A DNA stretch of 44,916 nucleotides from Actinotignum schaalii (GCF_028864145.1 NZ_JARBHJ010000019.1:1-44916); one strand, 5' to 3'. Positions 24,097 through 33,147 are shown, counted from the first letter of the stretch. The notes: generated by a model from the sequence alone, not told the origin. Made by a program: numbers and translations.

Positions 24097-25614
24097 ATGA
24101 CTACCAAGGGACAGCACGATCAGGATACTGCGCAGCAAAATTTGCGCGCTCGCGGAAATAACCGTTCTCAGCAGCCCAGTAACCTCGAATTTCGGGAGTT
24201 CATGGGCTCGGATTGGGGCCCGCGCCCCGAACCGGCGCCACGCACGGAGGTGGCAGATTATTTGCCGGCACGCCACGCTGCTCTTTCCGCACTTTTCCCG
24301 GGTGAACGGCTCGTTATTCCAGCCGGGGAAACCAAGGTGCGCGCTAATGACACCGATTACCGCTTCCGTGCTCACTCTGCTTTCTCGCATATGACAGGCC
24401 TGGGCGGGGAACAGGAACCGGGCGCGGTGCTTGTTTTCAACCCGCGTGAAGAGGGCGGGCATGATGTCACCCTGTACTTCTACCCGCGCGCCTCGCGTTC
24501 CTCGGAGGAGTTTTATTCGGACCCGGCCCACGGGGAATTCTGGGTGGGAGCCCGCCCCTCCCTGGAGGAAGTGAGCCGCGCCACTGGATTGGCCACCGAT
24601 TCTCTCGATAACCTGCCCGATGCCCTCGCGAAGGATCTCGGGGAAGGCCAGGTGAGTCTCCGGGTGCTCGCGGAAGCATCGGAACAAATCACCGCACAGG
24701 TAAGCGATTTGCGTGCCGCGGCCGGGCTGTCCCAAGATGCCGCTCAGGATATGGAGCTGGCCCAGGCCCTCTCTGAACTTCGCCTCATTAAAGATGATTT
24801 CGAGATCCGAGAAATGCGCAAAGCTGTGGCCGCTACCTATTCCGGTTTCGATGAGATTATTCGCAGCCTGCCCCGCGCGGTTGCCCACCATCGCGGGGAG
24901 CGCGTGGTGGAAGGTGCATTCTTTGCACGCGCCCGCGAAGAAGGAAACGGCTTGGGATATGACACCATCGCGGCCTCCGGTAACCACGCCAATACCCTCC
25001 ATTGGATGACAAATGACGGCGAAGTACGCGAAGGTGATCTCATCCTCGTCGATGCCGGCGTGGAACTCGATTCTCTCTACACCGCAGATATCACCCGCAC
25101 CCTCCCGGTCAGCGGCACCTTCACCGCAGAACAGGCGGAGGTGTATAACGCTGTGCTCGAAGCTGCTGAGCGCGCCCTTGAGGTAGCCGGTACCCCCGGC
25201 GTGAAATTCAAGGATGTGCATGCCGCCGCCATGGAGGTTATCGCTAGCTACCTAGAAAAGTGGGGTATGCTTCCGGGCACCGCCGCGCAGTCCCTGGCCC
25301 CCGAAGGCCAGTATCACCGGCGTTGGATGCCGCACGGCACCTCCCATCACCTCGGCTTGGATGTGCATGATTGCGCGGCCGCCCGCCGGGATATGTACCT
25401 GGATGCGGAACTGAAACCGGGGATGATCTTCACCATCGAACCGGGCCTGTACTTCCGCGAAGACGACCTCAAGGTTCCCGAACGTTTCCGCGGAATCGGG
25501 GTGCGTATCGAAGATGACATTCTCATCACGGAAAACGGCGCTGAGCGCCTCTCGGAAGATATACCGCGGACCATCGCCGATATCGAAGAATGGTTCACGC
25601 GGGTGCAGCGCTAA
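24097..25614 (+). CDS. pepP: Xaa-Pro aminopeptidase (aminopeptidase P, M24B)
   Basis: This cytoplasmic metallo-enzyme removes N-terminal residues preceding proline. The 505-residue protein has the N-terminal AMP-N domain (about 60-190) and the pita-bread catalytic domain. Metal ligands are visible: Asp in LVDAGVELDS (about 318), Asp in TADITRT (about 329), His in MPHGTSHHLGLDVHD (about 413), Glu in TIEPGLYF (about 447) and Glu in RIEDDILIT (about 470). The start at 24097 (MTTKGQ) is chosen for its spacing to the -10 box; in-frame starts at 24040, 24067 and 24088 are alternatives. The next gene starts within its stop codon (TAATG). Confidence 0.92.
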   Translation: MTTKGQHDQDTAQQNLRARGNNRSQQPSNLEFREFMGSDWGPRPEPAPRTEVADYLPARHAALSALFPGERLVIPAGETKVRANDTDYRFRAHSAFSHMTGLGGEQEPGAVLVFNPREEGGHDVTLYFYPRASRSSEEFYSDPAHGEFWVGARPSLEEVSRATGLATDSLDNLPDALAKDLGEGQVSLRVLAEASEQITAQVSDLRAAAGLSQDAAQDMELAQALSELRLIKDDFEIREMRKAVAATYSGFDEIIRSLPRAVAHHRGERVVEGAFFARAREEGNGLGYDTIAASGNHANTLHWMTNDGEVREGDLILVDAGVELDSLYTADITRTLPVSGTFTAEQAEVYNAVLEAAERALEVAGTPGVKFKDVHAAAMEVIASYLEKWGMLPGTAAQSLAPEGQYHRRWMPHGTSHHLGLDVHDCAAARRDMYLDAELKPGMIFTIEPGLYFREDDLKVPERFRGIGVRIEDDILITENGAERLSEDIPRTIADIEEWFTRVQR

Positions 25615-26966
25615 TGAAAACCTCGCAAAATTCTCGCGTTTTTATCGGGCGGCTGGCCGGTACCCCCGTCTACGATCCCATTGGCGACCAGGTGGGTACC
25701 GTCCACGATGTCGTCGTGGTGTTCCGCGTCAAGGGTGTGCCTTCCGCGGTCGGGCTCACCATTGATGTGGTGGGGCGCCGCCGGGTCTTCCTGCCCATTA
25801 CCCGCGTCACGTCCATCGCGAACGGCCAGGTCATCATTACGGGTGTGCTCAATATGCGGCGCTTCCAGCAGCGCAGTTCGGAAACACTCGTCATGGCTCA
25901 GCTCATTGACCGCGAAGTGGTGGTGCGGGAAACCGGCACCCGCATGAGCGTCGTGGACGCGGCCATTGAGCCCCTGCGCGGGCGCGAATGGGGCCTCACC
26001 CAGGTGTACGTACGCGGAATCGGCACGAATTCTCGCCATTCGGAAATCCTCAAGGTGAGCGAGGTGGCCGGACTATCCACCGCGAGCCACACCCAGGGAG
26101 CCGCCTCTATTGTCTCCCAGCTGGTGGATCTCAAGCCGTGGGATATTGCGGAAATTTTGCGTGATTTACCCGAGGAACGCATGCAATCAGTGGCCCGGGA
26201 ACTTACGGACGAAAAGCTCGCGGACGTTCTGGAAGAACTCGGTGATGAGGACCGCGTAACGGTATTGGCCGGTTTGGATGTGGAACGTGCCGGTGACGTT
26301 TTGGACGTGATGCAGCCCGACGACGCGGCCGACCTCATGGCCGATCTGCCCTCCGAAACAGCAGCGATCCTCCTCGACTCCATGAGTGAAGGCGAAGCGC
26401 AGGATGTGCGCCGCCTCCTCACCTATGATGAGCGCACCGCCGGTGGTCTCATGACCCCCAACCCGGTGATCCTCGGCCCGGATGACACCGTGGCCCAGGC
26501 CCTGGCCGCGGCATCCCGTCCGGATATTCCCCCGGCACTGGCCGCGGTGGCTTTTGTGTGCCGCCCGCCCTTGGAAACTCCCACGGGGCGGTATCTGGGC
26601 GCGGTGCATATCCAGCGGGCGCTGCGCGAACCCCCCACCACGATGCTCGGTTCTATCCTGGATCGCAATACTGAAGGGGTGGATCCAGAAGCCCCCATCG
26701 GCTCGGTGACCCGCGAATTAGCAACCTATAACCTGACCGCTGTTCCGGTGGTGGATCAGGGGCTCCTCCTCGGGGCAGTCTCCGTTGATGACGTCCTCGA
26801 CCATCTCCTCCCCGAGGATTGGCGTGATATGGACGATTCCTGGGAGGGCGCGGATTCCGAGGACGTGAATTCTACGGGAGCGCCCAACGATTCCGCCGCA
26901 TCAGAAAACCCCACAGCATCGGAAGCCCCCGCCGCATCCACGACGAACGAGGTGAACCGTGGCTAA
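25614..26966 (+). CDS. MgtE N-terminal/CBS-domain protein lacking the transport domain
   Basis: The 450-residue soluble protein has a PRC-barrel-like N-terminus (GRLAGTPVYDPIGDQVGTV, about 1-130), MgtE-N helical repeats (LKPWDIAEILRDLPEERM to about DVRRLLTYDERTAGGLMT, about 155-290) and a CBS pair (about 290-400), then an acidic Ser/Ala-rich tail. The membrane domain of a true MgtE magnesium channel is absent. This architecture is common in actinobacteria; a role in magnesium or nucleotide sensing is plausible but unproven. The ATG overlaps the pepP stop as TAATG, and DUF1003 follows with an eight-base overlap, so the genes are coupled. A regulator of, or partner for, the DUF1003 membrane protein is a possibility. 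Confidence 0.88.
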   Translation: MKTSQNSRVFIGRLAGTPVYDPIGDQVGTVHDVVVVFRVKGVPSAVGLTIDVVGRRRVFLPITRVTSIANGQVIITGVLNMRRFQQRSSETLVMAQLIDREVVVRETGTRMSVVDAAIEPLRGREWGLTQVYVRGIGTNSRHSEILKVSEVAGLSTASHTQGAASIVSQLVDLKPWDIAEILRDLPEERMQSVARELTDEKLADVLEELGDEDRVTVLAGLDVERAGDVLDVMQPDDAADLMADLPSETAAILLDSMSEGEAQDVRRLLTYDERTAGGLMTPNPVILGPDDTVAQALAAASRPDIPPALAAVAFVCRPPLETPTGRYLGAVHIQRALREPPTTMLGSILDRNTEGVDPEAPIGSVTRELATYNLTAVPVVDQGLLLGAVSVDDVLDHLLPEDWRDMDDSWEGADSEDVNSTGAPNDSAASENPTASEAPAASTTNEVNRG

Positions 26967-27600
26967 TGATTTCAATGAACCACTCGAACGCCGCAGCCGT
27001 TTGTTTCGGCGCCGGCGGCGTAAAGATCCGGAAGCTGCCGGGCGCGCGGCGGAAAGCATTGCCCGTTTCCAGGGCACCGCGAGTTTCCTCGTTTACCTGA
27101 CTATTTTTGTGGTGGCCTGGCTGGCGTGGAACACCATGGCCCCCGAGAAATGGCAGTTTGATTCCGCGGAATTCGGTTTCACCGCGCTCACGCTCATGCT
27201 TTCCTTGCAGGCCTCCTACGCTTCGCCCCTGATCCTGCTAGCCCAGAACCGCCAGGATGCGCGTGACAAAGTGAGCGCCGAACAGGACCGCCAGCGGGCG
27301 GACCGGAACCTGGCGGATACCGAATACCTCATGCGTGAAATTGCCGGCTTGCGCGACGCGGTCGGCGATATGGCCACCCGAGACTTTGTTCGTTCAGAAT
27401 TGCGCGATTTACTCCACGAGCTTGATGACCGCAATATTGATCGTGCCGCCGAACGCGAAGAACGCATCCGCGAATTGCAAGAAGAACTCGATGCGGTTAA
27501 AGCCCAGCGCGAAGCACGTGACGTTCCCGTTGATCCGGGAGATGACCACGCCCGCGCCGCGCTTGACCGCCCTAGGGAGGAGCCCGGTGCCCACGAGTGA
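26959..27600 (+). CDS. DUF1003 membrane protein
   Basis: The 213-residue protein has a basic N-terminus (RRSRLFRRRRRK), two membrane helices (ASFLVYLTIFVVAWLAW and FTALTLMLSLQASYASPLILL) and a long charged coiled-coil C-terminus (about 95-190). The SLQASYASPLILLAQNRQ segment and EYLMREIA are typical of DUF1003. Function is unknown; it travels with the MgtE-N/CBS gene in actinobacteria. GTG start overlaps the previous gene by eight bases; the end overlaps mrp by 14 bases. Confidence 0.9.
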   Translation: MANDFNEPLERRSRLFRRRRRKDPEAAGRAAESIARFQGTASFLVYLTIFVVAWLAWNTMAPEKWQFDSAEFGFTALTLMLSLQASYASPLILLAQNRQDARDKVSAEQDRQRADRNLADTEYLMREIAGLRDAVGDMATRDFVRSELRDLLHELDDRNIDRAAEREERIRELQEELDAVKAQREARDVPVDPGDDHARAALDRPREEPGAHE

Positions 27601-28741
27601 CCCTGTTTCCGATTCGGTGCCGCGCTCACCCGCGGCCACTCCCCTCACCAAGGATCGGGTTCTGGAGGCCCTCTCCGGGGTTATCGACCCGGAATTACGC
27701 CACCCGATTACCGAACTGGATATGATTCACGGGCTACGGGTGAGCCCGGAAGGTGATGTCACCCTCACGGTACTTCTCACCACCGTGCACTGCCCACGCC
27801 AGGACGTGATCGAACGTGAGGTACGCGAGGCCATCGCCGCACTTGACGGCGTCAGCACCGTTGCCATCACCATGGGTGCCATGACTCCACTCCAGGTGCA
27901 ACACCTGCAGCAAAAGCTGCGTGGCGGGCGCACCACAAGGGAGATTTCTTTTGCGCGACCCGATTCCCCCACCCGCGTTATCGCGGTGGCCTCCGGGAAA
28001 GGCGGGGTAGGCAAATCCTCAATAGCCGCGAACCTCGCGGTTGCACTGGCCGCCACCGGACAGCGCGTGGGCCTCATCGATGCCGATATTTACGGTTTTT
28101 CCATCCCCGGAATGATGGGAGTGGACACTCCCGCTCAGCAGCTCAACGGCATGATCATTCCCCCGGTCGCACACGGCGTGAAAGTCATGTCCATCGGTAT
28201 GTTTGTGCCGGGTAATACCCCGGTGGTCTGGCGCGGCCCTATGCTTCATAAAGCCCTCGAACAATTCTTCGCGGACGTGTACTGGGGGGATCTTGATTAT
28301 GTTTTCCTCGATTTGCCGCCCGGGACGGGCGACGTCGCTATTTCATTGGCGCAGATGCTACCGCGCGCGGATATCCTCGTTGTGACGACGCCGCAAACGG
28401 CTGCCGCGGACGTGGCTGAACGAGCCGGTGCAGTTTCTAAACAAACGGAGCAGACAGTTATCGGCGTCGTCGAAAATATGTCCTACCTGGAACTACCGGA
28501 CGGAACAAAAAATACAATTTTTGGTTCCGGCGGTGGACAGCTCGTCGCCACGAATCTCAGCGCAACGCTCGGGTACCCGGTCGAACTTCTCGCCCAGATT
28601 CCGCTGGAGCCGGCACTGCGGGAGGGCTGCGATGCCGGAACACCATTCGTCCTCGATATGGTGGACTCCCCCGCGCGTGATATTTTGCGAGCCCTAGCGG
28701 CACGTATCCAAGAGCTGCCGCGGCGCGCATGCCCCGCGTAA
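27587..28741 (+). CDS. mrp: Mrp/ApbC/NBP35 family ATPase, iron-sulfur carrier
   Basis: Mrp proteins bind and transfer iron-sulfur clusters to apo-enzymes. The 384-residue protein has a DUF59/MIP18-like domain (about 15-100; GVIDPELRHPITELDMIHGL) and a ParA-type ATPase: deviant Walker A SGKGGVGKSS (about 135), LIDADIYGFSIPGMMG, DYVFLDLPPGTGD and VVTTPQTAAADV. The CxxC motif that bridges clusters in many homologues is missing (ENMSYLELPDGTKNTIFGSG at that place), as in other actinobacterial Mrp. The GTG at 27587 is six bases after AGGGAGG; longer in-frame starts lie inside DUF1003 and are unlikely. Confidence 0.93.
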   Translation: MPTSDPVSDSVPRSPAATPLTKDRVLEALSGVIDPELRHPITELDMIHGLRVSPEGDVTLTVLLTTVHCPRQDVIEREVREAIAALDGVSTVAITMGAMTPLQVQHLQQKLRGGRTTREISFARPDSPTRVIAVASGKGGVGKSSIAANLAVALAATGQRVGLIDADIYGFSIPGMMGVDTPAQQLNGMIIPPVAHGVKVMSIGMFVPGNTPVVWRGPMLHKALEQFFADVYWGDLDYVFLDLPPGTGDVAISLAQMLPRADILVVTTPQTAAADVAERAGAVSKQTEQTVIGVVENMSYLELPDGTKNTIFGSGGGQLVATNLSATLGYPVELLAQIPLEPALREGCDAGTPFVLDMVDSPARDILRALAARIQELPRRACPA

Positions 28742-28801
28742 TGGCACAGCGCACTATGATAGAAACATTGCTGCGCACGATCCCTGTTATGGAGGAGGCT
28801 T

Positions 28802-29425
28802 ATGTCCGATCGGACCCTGGCGTGGACATACGCTGAAGATGCCGTTATCGAAGGGGATATTACCCGGGCGGCCCGCGCCACCGCCGCTGAATTCTCTATC
28901 CGGTGCGTGAGCCCAGCCTGCGGGAACTTCCTCACGGTCCTGGCTGCCTGCGCGAAAGTCAATAACGCGGTCGAAATCGGAACGGGCAGTGGAGTTTCCG
29001 GCCTCTACCTGCTGCGTGCCGGGGATATTCACCTCACCACGATTGACGTGGAGTCCGAAGCCCAGCATGTGGCACGTTCCCTCTTCGCTCGAGCCGGGGC
29101 CCGCCCTGGAAAAGTGCGCATTATTAACGGGCGCAGTGCTGATATTTTGCCGCGACTAGCGGCCCACTCCTACGATATGGTGCTTGTCGACGGCGATCCC
29201 CTCGAGGCGGCCGGTGACTGTGAAGAAGCTTTGCGGATTTTGCGACCCGGGGGCCTATTGGTAGTGGCTGGCGCCCTCCAGGGCGGTAAGGTCGCTGACC
29301 CGGCGCGCCGCGAAGAACCCGTGGTGGCCATTCGCCATCTCATTAAAGCACTTATGCAAGCCGAAGAACTCGACACTAGCCTGGTGCCTCTGGGCGATGG
29401 AGTACTAGTCTGCCGGCTGCGCTAA
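28802..29425 (+). CDS. SAM-dependent O-methyltransferase (methyltransferase 3 family)
   Basis: The 207-residue protein resembles bacterial catechol-type O-methyltransferases. The SAM site is visible as AVEIGTGSGVSGLYLLRAG (about 57), with the TIDVESE acidic loop and DMVLVDGDPLEAAGDCEEAL where the metal-binding Asp residues lie. The physiological substrate is unknown. ATG at 28802 with GGAGGAG upstream, and a TATGAT -10 candidate at 28755-28760, so it probably has its own promoter although it follows mrp by 60 bases. A strong hairpin at 29527 ends the unit. Confidence 0.88.
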   Translation: MSDRTLAWTYAEDAVIEGDITRAARATAAEFSIRCVSPACGNFLTVLAACAKVNNAVEIGTGSGVSGLYLLRAGDIHLTTIDVESEAQHVARSLFARAGARPGKVRIINGRSADILPRLAAHSYDMVLVDGDPLEAAGDCEEALRILRPGGLLVVAGALQGGKVADPARREEPVVAIRHLIKALMQAEELDTSLVPLGDGVLVCRLR

Positions 29426-29526
29426 CCGGGCCATTCTTCGTTTAAAAGGAGTTTTATCTGGTACCGGTGGCTGACTAGTTAGCCACTCACCCTTTCACCA
29501 GGATGCTCCGGTTATAAGCATGCATG

Positions 29527-29563
29527 TATCCGGGGGCCGCGCCTGCCGGCCGGCCCCCGGATA
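29527..29563. terminator. Strong bidirectional hairpin between O-methyltransferase and DUF3117
   Basis: TATCCGGGGGCC (29527-29538) pairs perfectly over 12 bp with GGCCCCCGGATA (29552-29563). It lies between convergent genes. There is no long T-run. A smaller hairpin (GTGGCT/AGCCAC, 29467-29486) precedes it. Confidence 0.7.
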
Positions 29564-29592
29564 GGTAGTCGATGCAGATACTTCGGTGGTGG

Positions 29593-29760
29593 TTACTTCT
29601 CCACACTTGCGAGAGCTTCTTTAAGGCTCACGCATTCTTCATCGTTGAGTTCCAGGACGAGGCGTCCGCCGCCATCCACTGGGATGCGGACCACGATTCC
29701 GCGCGCTTCACGTTCGACTTCCAGCGGTCCATCACCCGTGCGTGGCTTCATAGCTGCCAT
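29593..29760 (-). CDS. DUF3117 protein (Rv1211-like)
   Basis: A 55-residue protein, MAAMKPRTGDGPLEVERE to ALASVEK, matching the actinobacterial DUF3117 family in length and sequence. It is small, acidic and probably cytoplasmic; function unknown. ATG at 29760 with AGGAAGGAAA upstream; the open frame extends 50 codons further but there is no initiation signal or family similarity there. It follows the LOG-family gene by 55 bases. Confidence 0.92.
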   Translation of the reverse strand: MAAMKPRTGDGPLEVEREARGIVVRIPVDGGGRLVLELNDEECVSLKEALASVEK

Positions 29761-29815
29761 AGTGGTTTCCTTCCTGTTCGCCGCAACTATGCGACTAACG
29801 TCACCCCTAATTCTA

Positions 29816-30598
29816 CTAGAAGTCCGCCACCTGTTCGCGGCGAGCTTGTCGCGTGGCTTGTTCCGCAGTAAGGGACCTCTGACCTGCGATAAGAGCATCG
29901 ACAGCCTCATGTGCGGTATCCACCACGGTGAAAATATTCGGATCTGCGGGCGAAATCATACCTTCGCTCACGAGGCGCCCGCGGATCCATTCCACGAGAC
30001 CGCCCCAGAAATCGCTACCCACCAGCACCACCGGGAAACCGGCGACTTTACCTGTTTGTACCAGGGTGAGGGCTTCGAAGAGTTCATCGAGGGTACCAAA
30101 ACCACCGGGGAGCACCACGAAACCTTGAGAATACTTGAGAAACATTGTTTTGCGCACGAAGAAATACCGGAATTCAATGCCGAGATTGACGTACTCGTTG
30201 AGGCCCTGTTCGTGCGGGAGTTCAATTCCCAGGCCGATGGAGAGACCGTCATTCGCCGCCGCGCCTTTATTGGCGGCTTCCATAATCCCCGGCCCGCCAC
30301 CGGTAATAATCCCGAAGCCTTGCTGGCTGAGAATATCGGCGGTTTCTTCGGCCACCCGGTAGTAACGGGATTCGCGCCCGATGCGCGCCGAACCGAAAAT
30401 CGAGACGCAGGGTGGCACGTGGGCGAGCGCCCCGAATCCTTCCACGAATTCGGATTGGATGCGCAGCACTCGCCACGGGTCGCTGAGGGTCCAGTCCCCG
30501 TTGCTCCGGTTGGACAGCAGCTTGGTATCCGCGGTGATGGGCGGGATCTGGGCACCGCGCCGGGTTTGTGCCCCGCGCCGATAGTCGCGTGTATTCAT
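29816..30598 (-). CDS. LOG family protein (TIGR00730, cytokinin riboside monophosphate phosphoribohydrolase-like)
   Basis: Members of this family hydrolyse nucleoside 5'-monophosphates to a free base and ribose 5-phosphate; in bacteria the natural substrate is often unclear. The 260-residue protein has the fingerprints GIITGGGPGIMEAANKGA (about 97) and PGGFGTLDELFEALT (about 164), plus FFVRKTMFLKYS, so the active site looks complete. A 45-residue N-terminal region is more variable. ATG at 30598 with GAAGGA about 12 bases upstream. It follows manC by 58 bases, and DUF3117 follows it, probably in one transcript. Confidence 0.9.
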   Translation of the reverse strand: MNTRDYRRGAQTRRGAQIPPITADTKLLSNRSNGDWTLSDPWRVLRIQSEFVEGFGALAHVPPCVSIFGSARIGRESRYYRVAEETADILSQQGFGIITGGGPGIMEAANKGAAANDGLSIGLGIELPHEQGLNEYVNLGIEFRYFFVRKTMFLKYSQGFVVLPGGFGTLDELFEALTLVQTGKVAGFPVVLVGSDFWGGLVEWIRGRLVSEGMISPADPNIFTVVDTAHEAVDALIAGQRSLTAEQATRQARREQVADF

Positions 30599-30656
30599 GG
30601 TTTCTATTGTCCTTCGCTACCTACGCGCCTTCCACTTCGCTACGCGGAGCGGAAAA

Positions 30657-31817
30657 CTACCTGAGCTCGGCCAGCCCGGCCGCGTCCAGGCCGTCAACGG
30701 CTTTTTTGACATCCTGAGCTTTATCGCGGGTGGTTACTAGCAGGGCACTTCCGGTATCGATAACGACGGCGCCCGGCACTCCCACCACAACAACGGGCTT
30801 CGTCGAGCTGTACACCAGAGAATCCGGCGCATCAACGGCAAGCACCGGAGCCCCCGTGCTTCCCGGGGCGCGTTGGGTGGTGAGCTCCCCCGCAGGGATA
30901 CCTTCAGCGAGGGAATCGTAATCTCCCGCATCGGACCAGCCCATATCTGCTGGTACCACGGCAACCCGGCCCGCAGCAGCTGCCGGTTCCGCTACCGCCC
31001 TGTCAATGACTTCCTTCGGGATGGACGCCCATATTTCTTCTACCTGCGGATTTTGCCGGACCGAGTCCAGATCCCACAATTGAGCAAGCTGGCGCAGCGG
31101 TGCGGCGATATCAGGGCGGTATTCGGTGAGCATATCCATAAGCGTGGCCGCCCGCGCCACGAAAATCCCGGCGTTCCAATAGTAGCCGCCCTGCGCGAGA
31201 TAGCGCGCGGCGGTTTCCGCATCCGGTTTTTCTACGAATTGTTCTACCTGCAAGGCGGCGGTGCTCTCCAGCGGTCCACCGGCGTTCTCCGTGTTCTCTC
31301 TGCTAGCGGGCGATCCGCCGGCCGGAGATTGACCGGGAAGTGCCGCGCCCGCACGGATATAGCCAAATCCGGTGGCCGGTCCGGTTGGAGTAATCCCGAG
31401 GGTAACAAGATAACCGCGGGAGGCAGCCTCCAGCGCCTTGCGCACGGCCGCGGTGAACGCCGCGGTATCGGAAATACGGTGATCGGCCGCGAAGGAACCA
31501 ATCAGAGCATCCGGATCTGCGCGATGGGCGAGCGCCGCGGCAATACCGATAGCGGCCATAGTGCCACGCGGACTCGGCTCAACCACATAGTGAAGGGGCG
31601 TTGTAATACCAGCCAGTTGATCGCGCACCGCCGCGGCATGTGCGGTGCCCGTCACGGTGTAAATACTGGACGCCAGCGGGGCAAGCCTGGTCACCGTATC
31701 GTGAATCATGGTGTGCCCCGAACCGAAATCAACCAGGAACTTCGGGTGGCTGGCCCGCGAGAGTGGCCACAGCCGCGAACCGGCTCCCCCGGCGGGAATA
31801 ATCGCATGGAATGTCAC
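30657..31817 (-). CDS. manC: Mannose-1-phosphate guanylyltransferase
   Basis: This enzyme makes GDP-mannose from GTP and mannose 1-phosphate, feeding mannosylated lipids, glycans and glycoproteins. The 386-residue protein has the nucleotidyltransferase signature AGGAGSRLWPLSR (8-20), the FVEKP loop (about 193) and GGYYWNAGIFVA. It is the short type, without a fused phosphomannose isomerase domain. A Gly/Ser/Pro-rich insertion (about 158-182) is unusual. ATG at 31817; the gene follows brkB by only two bases, so the two are co-transcribed. Confidence 0.93.
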   Translation of the reverse strand: MTFHAIIPAGGAGSRLWPLSRASHPKFLVDFGSGHTMIHDTVTRLAPLASSIYTVTGTAHAAAVRDQLAGITTPLHYVVEPSPRGTMAAIGIAAALAHRADPDALIGSFAADHRISDTAAFTAAVRKALEAASRGYLVTLGITPTGPATGFGYIRAGAALPGQSPAGGSPASRENTENAGGPLESTAALQVEQFVEKPDAETAARYLAQGGYYWNAGIFVARAATLMDMLTEYRPDIAAPLRQLAQLWDLDSVRQNPQVEEIWASIPKEVIDRAVAEPAAAAGRVAVVPADMGWSDAGDYDSLAEGIPAGELTTQRAPGSTGAPVLAVDAPDSLVYSSTKPVVVVGVPGAVVIDTGSALLVTTRDKAQDVKKAVDGLDAAGLAELR

Positions 31818-31819
31818 GC

Positions 31820-33118
31820 CTAGCTATCCTTTCGCTGCGAGCGCGCAAGTTCGCGTTGTCCGCTCACGTAGTGTGCGCGAGCTTCCTCAGCTTTAAGCTG
31901 TGCCTCACGCGCCTTTGATTCTAGCTTTTCGGCCCGGCGGCGGGCCAGGTTACCGGCCAGGCCTCCCCATTCGGGGAGCTCTTCTTCCTCCTGGCCGGTG
32001 GCATTATTCGGTTCGGGCAGGAGGGAACCGGTGATGGGATCATGGGGCCACGTGAGTGTTTCCGGAACGGAGAGGGTGACGTAATTGGGCGTGGTGGTAC
32101 CCCGCAATTCTTCCGGATCCTGCGCTACGTAAGCCCTTGGCGGGTTCGCCATATACGCGGAGACCATGAGCACAATACGCGAAGCGAGGTTGAGCCACAG
32201 CAGCAGGGTGGCAATAGCGGCGAAGGGCGCGAGGAGCGGGTTTCCGGACACGCTGGATACCGCGGAGGTCCCCACCACCCGAATGATGGAGAGGAGGAAC
32301 GCGCCGAGGGCCGCCCCCGTGATGAAATCACGGCGGGGCACCCGGATCCCGGAGGTGAAGCGAATAATGAACATGATGACGAGCGCGTCCACGGTGGCCG
32401 CGAGCAGGAAGACCGCGATTTTGGTTCCGAATTGTACGAAGGCCCCGTCCATTCCAACATGGGTAAGGAGCATGGTTCCCACCGAGCCAACGAGGGAACC
32501 GATGATCGCGGAGGTAAGGATCCCCAGGGCGAGCACCACGAATCCGGCGAGGCGGAAGAAGATGCTCACCACCCCATTTTCGGTTCGTTGATTCACCCCG
32601 AACATGGCACCGATGGCAGTGGAGAGCCCGGCCATAATGGACATGGCCGTCCACAGCAGCACCGCGCCAGCGATGATGGTAGCCACCACGGAGGTTCCCG
32701 AGAGGATGAGGTCATCGGGATTGATGAGGCCTTCCCCGGAGGAATCTTGGAGAATACCGGGCAGGGCCGCATTGACGCCATCCACCACGGTTTCCCGCAG
32801 CTGCGCGTTTCTTCCGAGAGTAGCCATAAAAACGGTCCAGGTTATGGTGAGAGCCGCGGTGATGGCGAAAAGCGCCGAATAGGCGATTCCACCGGCGAGC
32901 AGACCCCCACGGGCCTTTCCGTAGCGACCCAAGCCCCGCATAATACGCGTGCCTTGCGCCCATTCGGCCAGGGCTTTTCCTTTGCGAACGACGCCGGCTA
33001 TCCCGCTTTCCGCCCCTTGTTCTCCGCTGGGTGCACCGCGCCGAGCGGCTTGCCGCCCCTGCCGGTCCACGCCGAGAGCTTGAGAGATACCGTCCATCAT
33101 TGAATTCCGCTTTGTCAC
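31820..33118 (-). CDS. YihY/BrkB family membrane protein
   Basis: The 432-residue protein has a charged N-terminus, then about six membrane helices with YihY/BrkB motifs (GGLLAGGIAYSALFAITAAL, LLLWLNLASRIVLMVSAYMA), and an acidic-to-basic cytoplasmic coiled tail (about 340-432). The family was annotated as ribonuclease BN by mistake; its real function is unknown. The GTG at 33118 lies six bases after a -10 box (TACGAT), so a leaderless transcript is plausible; ATG codons at 33100 and 33097 are alternatives. A damage-type promoter element precedes it. It heads a unit with manC and probably the LOG and DUF3117 genes. Confidence 0.88.
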   Translation of the reverse strand: MTKRNSMMDGISQALGVDRQGRQAARRGAPSGEQGAESGIAGVVRKGKALAEWAQGTRIMRGLGRYGKARGGLLAGGIAYSALFAITAALTITWTVFMATLGRNAQLRETVVDGVNAALPGILQDSSGEGLINPDDLILSGTSVVATIIAGAVLLWTAMSIMAGLSTAIGAMFGVNQRTENGVVSIFFRLAGFVVLALGILTSAIIGSLVGSVGTMLLTHVGMDGAFVQFGTKIAVFLLAATVDALVIMFIIRFTSGIRVPRRDFITGAALGAFLLSIIRVVGTSAVSSVSGNPLLAPFAAIATLLLWLNLASRIVLMVSAYMANPPRAYVAQDPEELRGTTTPNYVTLSVPETLTWPHDPITGSLLPEPNNATGQEEEELPEWGGLAGNLARRRAEKLESKAREAQLKAEEARAHYVSGQRELARSQRKDS

Positions 33119-33124
33119 ATAGCC

Positions 33125-33147
33125 ATCGTACGTGAGGCCTACGACAA
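33125..33147 (-). promoter_or_regulatory. RecA-NDp/PafBC-type promoter of brkB-manC
   Basis: On the minus strand TTGTCG (33147-33142), TAG, eight bases, and -10 box TACGAT (33130-33125). The T-rich lead-in TTTTTGTCGTA resembles the adnA arm closely, and GCCTCACG in the spacer also resembles the adnA spacer GCCTCTCG. Initiation would fall on the GTG start. Confidence 0.6.

Noticed and set aside
24016-25221. Long minus-strand open frame extending the PHP gene upstream
   Set aside because: It is antisense to aminopeptidase P, which has full family motifs; the PHP motifs begin only at the ATG at 24015.
29440-29480. AAAAGGAG followed by a very short frame ending GTGGCTGACTAG
   Set aside because: No proper start codon at the right distance and only a few codons; not supportable as a leader peptide.
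29645-30664. 339-codon plus-strand open frame over DUF3117 and the LOG gene
   Set aside because: Overlaps two recognised minus-strand genes; no domain visible.
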